Positions 33,421 to 46,300 of a stretch of 64,000 bases of DNA are shown piece by piece. The stretch spans positions 32,031-96,030 of the forward strand of contig JASAND010011208.1 in NCBI GenBank assembly GCA_030248195.1, given 5' to 3'. Made by a program: the position numbers and the translations under genes. The notes under the pieces are model-generated. The model did no database searches. It saw nothing but the letters and a program-made list of their open reading frames with translations, and was not told where the DNA came from. The first letter of the stretch is position 1. Each line of letters starts with the position of its first letter. The DNA is from Trissonchulus latispiculum (Eukaryota; Nematoda; Enoplea; Enoplida; Ironidae).

Positions 33421-34321
33421 CGCGAGTGGTCAACATCTAATAGTGTTTGCATTTATACCAGCTATCAGCTTTAATTTGAATTGCTGAAATAGTCGCTGGT
33501 TTCAGTTTTTGAACAATTTTTACCGAGTTGTCCCCATTCGCAACAGCATCCTCTGTTAAACAAAATCACCGAATGTCTGGTTCTATTGTTTTGTTAGCTC
33601 TCCTCTGATACAGAGACGCGCCGTGTTTTTAAACACTATGTACCTAAATTTTACCTAAATTGTAAACGTTTTGTACCTAAATTATAAAAACATTTTTAAA
33701 GTAACAACATTTTTAATCGCTTTTTTGTTAATTTGAAACATTGGAACAAACAGCCTCTACCAAAACCTGTTTGGGTGCTCATCCTTTGACTAAATAGGTC
33801 ATGCTTAGACAACACTCCAGTGCCTAAAAATTTTAAAACTTGACTAATCGAGTTTAATCTTCGCATGGACATGTTTTCACTCATTAGTGCTGCGTAATAA
33901 TAAATTTTGGATTTCGGTAAATTGTATTTTTCGGCTTTCATGTTTTGCCTATAAAACTTGTTGAAAAGGAGTTATATAAGGTTATGCCGTTCAGGAAACA
34001 CGTATCCGTCACCCGTTTTCATCGAGCATTCATTAGCGTAGTGCAAGCTTGCACCCAAGCTTAAACTGTGAACTTTGAATTTCATTTGAACTTAAAGAAA
34101 GTTGAATCCTAAGTTATGTCCCAGAAAACCTGTATATATATATATATATATATATATGCACCTTTACAAACTGGAGACATATACCTTTGTGGTTCCGCTC
34201 GGTACCCTTTTCTGATTCAATTATTCGAATTGCATAAAATATTCCTACATATCATTTGTTCTTCTGTTTTAGCTCCAAATATTTCCGCTATTATTCATTT
34301 ACTTCAAACACCATTGATGTT
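33421..34321. other. Intergenic upstream of the large plus-strand gene
   Basis: Unique AT-rich sequence with a (TA)n tract at 34132-34157. No promoter motif is identified with confidence. A TTTTAG acceptor at 34266-34271 could open the first coding exon if there is an upstream non-coding exon. Confidence 0.4.
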
Positions 34322-37300
34322 ATGGTGTTTACTGAAGATAATCTCCATGATTGGCTTTGCCAATACCTACTGGAAGAAATTAGTCCGGTTTTAGAAGGTT
34401 AGTGAAACTTACTTAGTATTTATTGGTTGTGTTATGGTTCTGGTGGTTACTGTTTGAAGTACTGCCTGACTAACTTTAGTAGTTTTTGTAGTCCCCGGAA
34501 ATAATGTAGGAGTCGTTTTCAGATTCCCTCAATGCTAGAATTTTTAAAATGTAAAAACTTTAAAACTTTGAATCTTAAACCTGACTTGAATTTTGGTATG
34601 TATACGTATTCGAATCACGTTGAGTTCAAATATCTGTGAAACTTTCACTTAACTTTGGTCCACCTTATCGCCCGACGCCTATACATGTTCTGCGATAAAT
34701 TTTGGCGATACTAAGACAGACGTACATCTGCGCGTAACTTTTGCAAATTTTTTGGTTCCCCTTGGTTCCCCCTCGGAAAACTTAAAAATTTAAAATTTTC
34801 AAAATTTTAAATTTTATTTCCAATCAATCAGAAACGTGTTCAAATGCATCCATACCAAATTTGAACTAAATCGGTTGAGCTTTGCGAAAGTTACGCACAG
34901 GTTTGCGTCTGTCTTAGTATCGCTAAAATTGTCTTTTTTTATCGTGCAATCCTGGCCCGCTCGGCACGTGCCCATATTAACATGCTAGTATACATACATT
35001 TTGAGTGATTACCGTTAATCCATTTATTACTTGGCACAAATTCGATGGCCAAATCGAATTTTAAATTTTAATGATAACCTGTTAAAGCTGCTGTTTAAGT
35101 TATGACACATCACTATTACTCGGAGAAGGCTATTCTTAACAATTATACATTGAATTTATGAACATGTTTGTCAGAAAATCCCGTCTACTTAACATTGTGT
35201 GCAGCATATTTAATAATAATTTCATCAGTTCGATACAAAAGGGTAAACATTATTTTTATTGTTATTATGTTATTTTTGAAGAAAGATTTAAATCTTTGGA
35301 ATCTTACCATTTTGTCAACGTTATTTCAGAGTCTGTGGGAACAATACAAGATTTGCAGTCGATGTACTTAGAAGCCAAAAATGCTTACAGCGTGCGACAG
35401 GATAGACTGATGTTCGTGAAAAACATGACTGGTATTAGCCAATACCGATTGTGCCAGAAATTGTTGGTTGCTTTGGAGATAGCTTTTGATGAACAGGAAG
35501 GCGCAACGACAGCATTTGATAATCAGGAAGCTGCTGGAAGCTCTGCCCCTGTAAGTTAATGTTATGGAGCTATGAGGCAAGCATGTTTTGCTATTAGAGT
35601 CGGTCCACACTATGCAAATTAAACTGATTTAGTTTGGCTCAATTGTCAATGGAGATCAAGTTTCTTCAAATTGAACGTCTGTTTTCTTCTTGTGAATTTA
35701 GTGGAAACTATTGCAATTGCGCTTCCAAAGCCGTTATACACATGATCACATGATTTACTGTTGCTCTTATTAATTAGTAACTGCTTGTACTGTTGTATGA
35801 CTATTTTAATTGCCCAATATGCGGGTCTTTTGAGATTACCCTCCCCCCAGTGCTAAACTTTCTAAAACTTGACCAATCGAGCTGAAATTTGATGTTTTGT
35901 TGTCAGTATGTTTTCGGACACCATGAATTAAAATACCAATGTGAACCGAAAAGCTTTTATATTCGATTTTGCTGGAAAGTTGCGTACATGGGTTTTCTGG
36001 GTCGCTAATGCCAATCTGAAGGTAGTTTTTCGATTACTTTCGATTTACATTTCGATTACAGTTTGATTAAGTATAAGCTTACAAATTCAGCTTACAGCAT
36101 AAGCTCCTATCAATCTAACAAAAACTAGATGGAATAACGGAATTTAGATCCACGATCAGCGACCCAGAAAACCTCTATATATAACTTCTCAGCAAACTAG
36201 AAGACAAAAAAATGTCGCGAAATCAAAAATTTTTGCAATTGCAATATTTGAACTCCGCGACCCGCGTGGCCGAAAACATACCCACAACAAATTTCAGCTC
36301 GATTGGTCAAGCTTTAAAAATTGTAGCACTAGAGGGAAATCTGGAAAAGACCCAAGTATGCTACCACTGTGTGTACAATAGAAGCTCAACGCTCACAAAT
36401 TGATCGGGTACGAGCCAAATCAAGTTGAAAATTGGTTAAACCTTCCAAAATATATTGTCTATGACTTCAGATGTAACTTATATTCTTAGTTTGACTGTTA
36501 AGACCTCCATTTTTTATAAAATTGTCCTTTACTTTTTACCTATTCAAGTGCTTTTGGGCTGTTCAAAAGTCTAAATTAAAAAACAGCTCAAAGGGTGTCA
36601 ATTTAAAGATAGTTTTGTAGGTGCAAGATTGTTTGTGCTCAAATTCACATCGTACAGTTAGTCACGAAGTATATGCTACTTCTTAGAAAACCTCTTAAAA
36701 GTCTTAGTTTCTGTGCTGACTTGCCCTGAACGGTGACAACTCGAGAAGTCGCAAATCTCAAAAACTGGCATTGTCATCCCAATTAGGGGGTAGGCATACG
36801 TACATTATTGCTTTAGGATACTGTAACAAATGCTAACTTGAGCTTTAAGCTTTGAAGTTGTCTATTAACACAGACTCAAAAGTCCAATCGTACAGATAAT
36901 CGTATAATCCAATCGTACAATATGATATGATATTAACACATGACATGATATTGCATATGATATTAACTGTATAAAATTGGTGTTTCCAAAATTAATCTCC
37001 GCTGCAAACGAATTTGTTGAATTGGTGAAACGTCGTTGGTTTATTACAACTGACTGTAATTCCATTTGGTCAAAATACTGCATCAATTTTTTTCCAAATT
37101 CAGCTTTGTTTTTGGAGTATATGAATGGTTATGAATTGACGTGTGCATTTCAGGGTCCGGTTCAGTCCACACCGATTGCAGCTGATTCTTCTGTAGCGTT
37201 TGAATGTAATTTGACTCCTGTTTTAACCGCAGACGTGCAAAACAACGAACCAAGGAATGCCGGTATGTAGAGCAAACTGAATGAACAGTTCCAGTAAGTC

Positions 37301-40300
37301 AGGGATTAAGCAGGCTTGAGCAAAATTATGGGCACTGTCAAGCAAACTCTTGCAGTTTGAGTTTTTAGTAAGAAATATTGCAATAAAAAGTTTAGAAAAT
37401 AATTTCGAATGCTGTCGGTTTATTAAGGTCCTTATGCGATTGCGTGTTTAATATTTGCGTTACTTCCCCTGTATAAATTCTTGTTTGTATTTTCTGCTAT
37501 TCTATTTTGGATTTAGAAGAACACGGTAACTGTGATGAAGGGGAAACTGCTGAAGCTTGTGATTCCGATAATCAAGTAATGTCTACTGCATGTTCCTATA
37601 AGCTCAGATGGATGCAATGTACATTAGAGCATAAATTTTTGTCCGTTTCATAAACCTTAACCGGATTCAATCAAATTTTATTCTGTTCACGCTATTTGTT
37701 ATTTGCATATATGTGTTTGTTGAACAGGAGCGCACTTAGGGGGGGGGGAGGGGCGGGGTTCAACCATTCCCCCCAGAAACTACACGTTAAAAATATTTTA
37801 TTGTCCGCACTCAGCGCGAATACATGTTTCAAAAAATGTTCGCGCCATCGTGCCGAACGTTACTCAATTTTTACTTAATTTAGGCATTTTAAACCTTTAT
37901 ATATATAGCAAGTTTTTTGAGATTTTCAAATATTATCGCACGCTTCTTTTAACCATTTGAACCTTTCCATAGCAATTTTTTGACACTTTCAAATATCTTA
38001 GAAATTTTTGGGCTTCGCCCTCAGACTCCCAAACTTTTTTGAGGTCTGCACCCCTTGAAAAAGTTTTCTGTGAGCCACTGTTTGCCTTCAGACTCCCTTG
38101 ACGTCGTTCCTTAGGTTGCAGTGATAACTGATATGAAATGTGGGAGAAGTAACTATGGCTAGTGTCCTGAGTCGAAGGGTCAAGGTTCATCACGGGTCAG
38201 AGGTCGAGGCGCCCAATGTCTGAAATTTTGACCCGTTTTCATTTCTAGTGTGGGATGTTCTTAATAAGGGTACCAGAGAAGGGGAGAGGAGTAGTCAACA
38301 CTAATAGCAGAGTTTGCTTTCCAAATCTTTTCTGACATAAATATTTATTATGGGGAGCGACGGCTGTCGTACCTAATCAATACAAGGATCAAAGTCTGCT
38401 CCCCGGAATACCATTTCACAAGTAGCTACGAAGAGGAGATAGAAATTGTTGGGCCGCTTTTCCCTTTTAAGTAAGATTTTCAGCACGCAGCCAGGTCACA
38501 ATTTTGAACCTTGTTTTGCTTGGATAGAAGTGCTACAACGAAGTCTCATTTATTGGTAGCATTTTGTTACGTGTTTCTTTTATTTAATATTTCAATTGTT
38601 GCCTCTTCTTACGTTTACGTAACCACTTCTGTAATGTTTAGAACATGGAAGACCGTAGCAAATGGGTAAATGGGTTTCCGAAGAAGTTTGCTGATAAAGT
38701 CCCTCCAGGATTTGTTTGTCCCTTTGGACCTGAAAAGTGCCTGAATAGCGTGCCGCTATTTTTGCAAATACTCGATATCCTTTTCAATCCAGGCAAAATG
38801 CCGTATTCCCGCATAAAGAATCAATGTATGCTGATCGAGTATGACAAGCTAACGTTGGAGTCGGAGAGAGTGGTAAGCTGAAATGAAATACGTAAATATA
38901 ACGACTATAACTATAAAGAAGTATATAATGATCAGAATGTGGCTTAGCTCAGCTCAGCATTAGGCTCTGTGTTATCAGTTCATGAGCCATTGCGGGCGGG
39001 TTGACCCCCTACACCCTGAGCTTATTTTAGTGGGTTCCCACTTTCTGGGTTCCCCCAACTCGGCTCCACCCCCACTTTTTAGCTTCCCCCAATCACCTTA
39101 GGCTGCCTAGGATTTGCTAACTGTTTAGGATTTTTGGTCAAAGTTTTTGAGATTTCGCTGGAATGTTTTTGTCAAAAATTGTCTATTTTGGTACGAAAAC
39201 TCAATTTTTAAGCACTTTTTAGCAAGGTTATAGCACTACATGTTGAAAACAGGCTATTTTTACTAAATTTTATCATTTCTAGCCCGTTTTATTTTTTCCA
39301 CTTTTGGACATCCCCCGCACTAATGAGGCAGCTCCGCCACTCTCCCCATTTCACTTTTGTCGTCTAAAATAAGCCCAGGCACCCCAACTTAGTATTCTTT
39401 TTCAAATACAAAGATTGCAAAAGTGTACCAGTATTGCGGATTTTAAAAAACGGTTTTGCATTTAAATAATCTGATTTTTCGTTGACATCGTGTTCCTAAT
39501 GTATACTTAAAGCCTATACCCAAGAAGTGTCATGCCATTTCAACATTTTAACCCTTCAACTATTTTTTTTAATTTAGGCTTTCTATTTTGTGCTTTGCTT
39601 TGTTTTAGAGTGTTTCAAGTGGGCGTGGCGATGTCCTTATGGGAATGAGACGTCGAGCCCTTGTTGCTTCCAAAGGGAAGCACAACTACCACCCTAATTC
39701 CCGTGCTGCCCGCGCTGCCAAAACGAAGCGTTATCTCCATTATGAGGAGCATCAGAAGGAAGTGGACAGCTGCTCGTTGACTTTATTCAAAAAGATAAAA
39801 GAAAAATATAGAATGGAGGAAATTCAAAGGGAGCGAACTCTCGATGATAATGAGCCTTCCTTGACACCTGAACAGCTCGAGGCAGAAACCGAAAGATACT
39901 TCAAACTGGAGGAGGAAATAGCCGAGCTTTCCAAGAAAGTGATGGATGGCTACTTTAAGATGAAGAACATTGAGCAGTCCAAAAAATCATACGATAAAAA
40001 AAGGTGTGTTTTTTATGCTAAAGCGTCAGTAGACTATAGTGAGATAAGTAACCTGTATAATTGTTTTGCTATGACGATTGACGACCTTAAGAAGGTCCCA
40101 AAAATAATAGCAAAGCTGTAACTATCATGGGGATCGTATGCAGTCAAGAAAGCGATACTGCACTAAATACTTGAGAATGTTGTATTTACTCGTGTGTTTA
40201 TTTTAACCGGTTTGTTTATGAACAAAACAAGTGAGCTGCGCTGGTGTAAACAACGTTTGTCCGGAATACTGGGGTTTCGAAAGTAATACTAATTGTCACG

Positions 40301-43300
40301 ATTCGTTTCCTTTCGCTTTTATCTTTGCCTCGTGTGTCAGTGCTTTTGTATTCAGTTGTAACGTTGTCACGTTCATTTAGGGAAAGAAAGCTGCAGGTCC
40401 GAAAAAATCCCCAGGCGATGGTTCTGCGATAGATGCTGTAAGAAATCAAGTTAGTAGATGGATAGTAAATTAGTTTTTATTTCATAATTCACTTGTAGCT
40501 TTATGAATTCAAATTACAGGTATTAATTCAACATGTATGTCTTAGGCAGATGCCGAAGTGTTTAACTTCAAGTGTTGGAGAAGTGTCTAACCATTTTAGA
40601 CACTTCGCAAAGTTAGTAGATACATTGTGGAATTTTTGTCAGAACAGTGCTTTTGTGCAATGTGTCTAGGCACTTCGCGAGGTGTTTACCGTGCATAGAC
40701 GCATGCAGAAAAACTCAGTTTTCATGAAGTGGGAATCGAATCAGCTTTTGTGACATTTTGTTTATTCGAAGTCTCAGCACTTAGAAACATTCTCAATAAT
40801 GGAAGATAAAAGGCATGTGAATAAAACACTGTTGCTTTTAGGCGGACAACTGTCAAAACGACCTGTATGACTTTGAGGCTGAGAATTCCAATAATACAGT
40901 GAGTGAAGTTGCTGCTCATATTGCCGAAGTTGCTGGGGAGACTCTGAATGAAGCAGCACTTATGACTGTCAAAGCCAGCTACGATAAATATGTGAAGGTA
41001 TTTGATATTATGTGCGATAGACTTGCTGGATCCGCTGTGACGTATACAGCTAAATATAGGAATTCGACAGAAGAGAAATTAGGTTTTGTTTTTATGAATT
41101 GGAATGGTAGAGCTTGTTCTTGGTGGTCTTTTTGTGTACTCTATCAACATAGTTAGTACTCCAAAATTAGAAAATTGGAATTCAAATTGAAACAATATTC
41201 TGTCAAACCTTGTTCTGAACAGTTGGAAAGTAACATACCATAGATTGATTAGCACATGTGGGGCAACGGATGTGAATTGAATGAAAGTTTTCTCTTGTAG
41301 TCATGTACAGTTTGCTTAATTCTTATTTGTATGTATTTAGTTTTTACTTCAAGTGATTTATTTAGTATTTAATATGTTGCAGCGATTGCGGGGACAGAAG
41401 AAAAGGAAGAAGACCGCTTTAGACTCCAACCAAACTACTGCCATGGTTCCTGCTGTTCCACCAAAGACATCTGTAAGATTGTCTGTGTGGGTGTATGTGT
41501 GAGTGTGTGTATCTATGCAGTTGCTTAGAAAGGTTTTAGCTTTCGGGAGGGCGGATCTTTGGCAGTTCAAGGAGGGTCTGAGCCTGCTTCCCCTACATGT
41601 TGTGAATTTTTTAGTTTTACCATAAACCGAAACTTTAGTTTTTAATAAAATTGGGAAACTTTTGCAACTTTTCACCAAATACTGCTGTCGAAGCTTTATA
41701 TAATTCTTTGATAATATGGTTGAGCAATTTTTCAGATTTTCATCGAAACCCCCTGTACTTTAATTGTTTAATTTTGAAGTTTAGATTTCTTCAGATTTGC
41801 ACGAGAACTTTAGATAAAGGCTTTATATAATTCTTTGATGATAAAGGTGAAAAACTATTCAGATATATCCAAAACATGCTGCAAAACCTTTTAGTTCTTC
41901 AATAATATTTTCTTAGTCTTTAACAATTATGTGGTACGCGGTGGGTATATGCATTTAGGTCAGTATTATGTTTAGAAACGGCAAAATCGGCAGCGGAGAG
42001 TCAGATTTTCGGAATCACTAACTGATCCGCCTATGAATGAGTGCGCAGAGATTCTAGATGTTTCCGGTTTGGATCCCAACTCTTCTTCTTTTGATCCAGA
42101 GGTCCGTACTATCTTACAATTATCATTCGTAGATGTTTATGATTTATAACGACTATCCAGAAACGTGATCGAATGACAGAAATAGACAGAAATATGGATA
42201 TCAATTTCTTCTGTTATTGTTTTATGTTTAAGGAGGGGGTCCAAATTTTGGTCATTTTTTCGAAATTCTCCGATCTCGCTGATTTTTACATATTTTATGG
42301 TCCAAACAGTATATTTTAATGAGTTCTTAAAATTAAAGTTGTAAGTCGTCCGGTTGCTGCGTAATTTCACCTCAAAGTTGAGGTCTCATGTGTTAAACAT
42401 TGGAAACTTAAAAAGTTTTACTTTTTTGGAATTGTGTCAAAAAATCTCGAAACTGGGCTTTGCTAACCAACCTTGTCTGGTATCTTTAATAAGGCCTGCA
42501 TTAGAATTTTGATATAGGTCTTTAAAATTTTTAATCAATTTTTGAATATTTAAAATTTGACCCACTTTTAAAATAGCTTCAAATCACAGACCTCATCCCG
42601 GCCTTTCTAATGATACCGGACACGGCTGGTTAGCATTGCCCAGTTTTGAGATTTTTTGACACTAGTCAAAAAAGTGAACTTTTTTAATTTTCCTATGTTT
42701 AACACACGAGACCCCAACTTTGAGATGAAATTACGCAACAACCGTACGACCTACAACTGTATTATATTAGAACTCGTTAAAATATACCGTAAAATACGTA
42801 AAAATCAGCAGATCGATGAAAGTCGAAAAAATGTCCAAAATTTGGACCCCCCTAAGGGGGGGGGCTACAAAAATTGACTTGCCCAGACTTAACGTTTACA
42901 TAAAATTTTTTCAGGCGCAGAATTTCTTGTCATTTGGCACAAATAAGTACTCCTTTAGGGCCTCCTTTTATGCCAAATTACAGCCTTGTATGTAGCTGGC
43001 ACCAGTAATAAAATTTTTCTTTCGTCAGCCAAAATTTTTTAAATTTTTGCCGAAACGTCAACTTTGAAGAGTAATTCCCTTAGATGCAGATAAGATACAG
43101 ACGTCTAGTATTTTTCTGTAGGTAGGGACATATGTGCCAAATCATACTGGCGAATGGCAGCTTTGAAGCTTGGGCATAGCAGTCAATAGAAATTCTTAAT
43201 TATGTTGGTAGTTGCGAAAAATGGGGGGTCGGGCACATAACCGCGACGGCTGCGCATGGCTGAAAGGCAGCTAAGATCTCAGTACCCGATATTTTTTCAC

Positions 43301-46300
43301 CACACCCATGCTCTATATCCTCGCCAAAAAGTAGGCCAATTGGGGCGGGGGGGGGAAGAAAGGGGGAGGGAGGAGAGGGGAAGGGAGGGAGGGGAAGAGA
43401 AAAAAAGAAGAGGAGGAAAAGAAGAAAAAGAGAAAGAGAGAAGAGGAAAAAGAAGCTTGCAGAGTGTTATTAAAGTCGCTGACGATTACCTTGGCATGTC
43501 TGAGTTTTGCGAAGAAACAGAGGAATCTGTGAATTTGCCATCTTGTGTTCTCAACGACGCCGTACTGACAGCCGGCGAAGAGAAGATGCTTTCTGCCATT
43601 GCTGATGCCCGCGTTCGCAGCATCAACGACATGCATTGGAGAATGAAAACTAATTATGTGGCGAAGTTGACATTATTGAAGCATAATCGTAAGCCCAGGC
43701 TTCACTGCAGAATCCTATCAAAATATCCAAATTTGCCTAGTGAAATGGAGATCTTTGCGAAATCAATGGGCGTAGGCATGGATAGGTAATTTCAGAGTGC
43801 CATTAGGCAATTTTTGAATTAGCTTGGAAAATCTTTAAAAATATAGAACTTCAACTAGCTTCTTTCTTCATTTCCTCACGGTGCTATGTGGGGAAATCTG
43901 AGCATTAATTCTTTGTGCGCAAATAGGGATTTTACTGGGGTGGGGCGGAGTATCTATCTACTTTTTTGGTGCTCAAAAGTTGCAAAGATGTTCAGGACTT
44001 CTTTGACAAAAAATGTCGGTTCGCCAAGTCTTCTACTCCGTTTTATAGTTGTCTATGGCTGCCATTTCAGCAAGGTTGCATTTCACTGAGCCATCTCATT
44101 CATCGCCAGTTTGTGCTGTAACATTTGTTTAATTTGTATATTGCATTTGAGCATTTGCATTTGTGGTGCATTTATATTTTCAGGTGGAGGAGGCAGCCGG
44201 AAGCAGTTGCTGTCTTAAAGGAAGGGGGAGCTGGTGGAGCCGGATCAAACCTAACCTATAAAAAGATTGCTGCAGAGATGAAAGCAGTTATGGGCGTGGA
44301 TATTAGCCACGGAAGCTTAGTCCAGCTGTGTTTGGCAAGAAACCGACGTCACTTATCCAGCCGTCGCTATTATGGTGCTGCAGCTATTACTTGTCGGAAA
44401 GTGTACAAGGGAAATAGTCTTAAGGTAAATTTGTTGTTTAAGCGTTTGCTGGAGTATATGATTTTGTTGCGTTTTTTATTATGTTTGCAAACAGTCTTTA
44501 ACATCCCTCTTCAAATTGACAGTTTTCATTCATTCTGAGGAACTGAGGAATTGAGTGTCATCTTGCAAATGCAAACCCCATTTTGTAGAAACAACCGTGG
44601 AACAAAATTCTTACTTAATGTTATGTTTCTTTGTTTTTGGGTAGTAACGGGTAGTTTGCTGGGGAGGAGGGAGCCTGTAATGTTGAAAATAGCAAGAGTT
44701 TATATGTTTTTATATGTTGCACAGAACAAGGTCGTTTTAACCATATAAGAATTATGTAGTTAGGTTCAGCCAGTCTCTTACAAATCCGGCAATAATAAAA
44801 GGCATTTTAAAGAAATGACGAAATTCCTAAAATTTTCGCGGAAAGAATGTTTTATTGCCACATCTAAGAAATTGCCTGAACCTAACTACATAATTTTTAT
44901 ATCGTTAAAAAATCTTGTCCCGCGCAACACAACGATATAAAAATTATTGCTGTATGGCTTTCCTAGCTCAAGTTATAGTATGTAATTTTTTGAAAACTCT
45001 TGATCATAGCAAGGAAAGCCATGACAGCCATTACTGTTTAGACAAGATATCGAGTGATTTACCGCCACTAGGTATTATTGGGGAACTTGCGTATAGAGCC
45101 TATATAGCTTCACTTTGGAAAATTTTGAACACTTTGCTGATCTTTCATTAATGTGATTTTGTTAGCTTACAGCGATTAGCATGTACAGTTGTAGTTGAAC
45201 TTTTTTAGATAAATGTTGACAGACACTACTCCTCCGGTCTGTACGTTAACTTGGATTTTATTCAGAAGATGGATTTGTCCGATAAATTCATTATCAATCA
45301 GTAAGTAATGTAGCTGTAATGTCATGTTTGTTTTTGTATATGTGCTGGTGAAATACCATCTCGAATTTTACCCTGGTAAAAGTATATATTTGCTACCGTT
45401 ATAGTTTATTTTATGACTATATTCATAAGAATATTTTTTGAAAATCCTCAAAACATTATAAACCTGGGCTGGTCTTTTCAACAATAACCAAAGTAGAACA
45501 GAAAACCTTGCTGTTTGGTGCTACCAATGGTGCTGACAATTCTGATGTCTCGATCGTCTTTCTCCATTCAAAGGCGAAAACATATTGATTTTTCGTTACT
45601 GTAATGCTTGTTTTATTACTTTACTTTCAGGGATGACCCAACCAAATTACGTCTGGACACCACGTCGGGACATAATGCTATCCCCAGTCTTTTGTATGGT
45701 CCACCCAAGACCTCTGGTATAACAACGTTCACTGATTATACTGCTGATTATCCAGATAAGTTGCAAGCATCATCAAACATGATAACGAGGAGAGCAGCTG
45801 ACCGCTTGACTGGCCTCAGAGAGGAATTTGAATGTTCAGTGATTCTGAAGGCGGCAGGGACTATTCACGGTTCAGTAAGCTTAGTCTTTGTTCTACCTTC
45901 AATCTATTCAACGTTTACCGAGTTGTAGACTCATTTGCGAGCTTAGCTTTAGATAATAAAGCTAATCCGGTTTGTGCTTGGAGTCAGAAAAAGCAAGATT
46001 TTGATTAAAGGATTATTATGCATCATGTGGACCTCACTGTAAGGAAAGAATTAAATGGATGAGTGATGCTTTGAATTTCATGAGTCAACAAGCGGTTACT
46101 TCACAGTCTAAGCCAAACACTGCTACTGTTGCGTCTAAATTCCCTGTGTAATATTCACTGTGTGTAGATCCTTGTTGAATTTGTTGTACTGAATTTAGGG
46201 TGCTGGTCAGCATTATCTTGATTTGGTTCAAGTTAAGAATCTTCCCAACAACAGAGATTTGTCATTTGATACAGAAGGGAACCCAAAGCTTATACAATGC

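Noticed and set aside
43256..43462. Extending exon 11 of the large gene upstream into the Glu/Arg/Lys-rich open frame
   Set aside because: That stretch is the decayed foldback element and its purine tract; a CAG acceptor at 43460-43462 joins exon 10 in frame.
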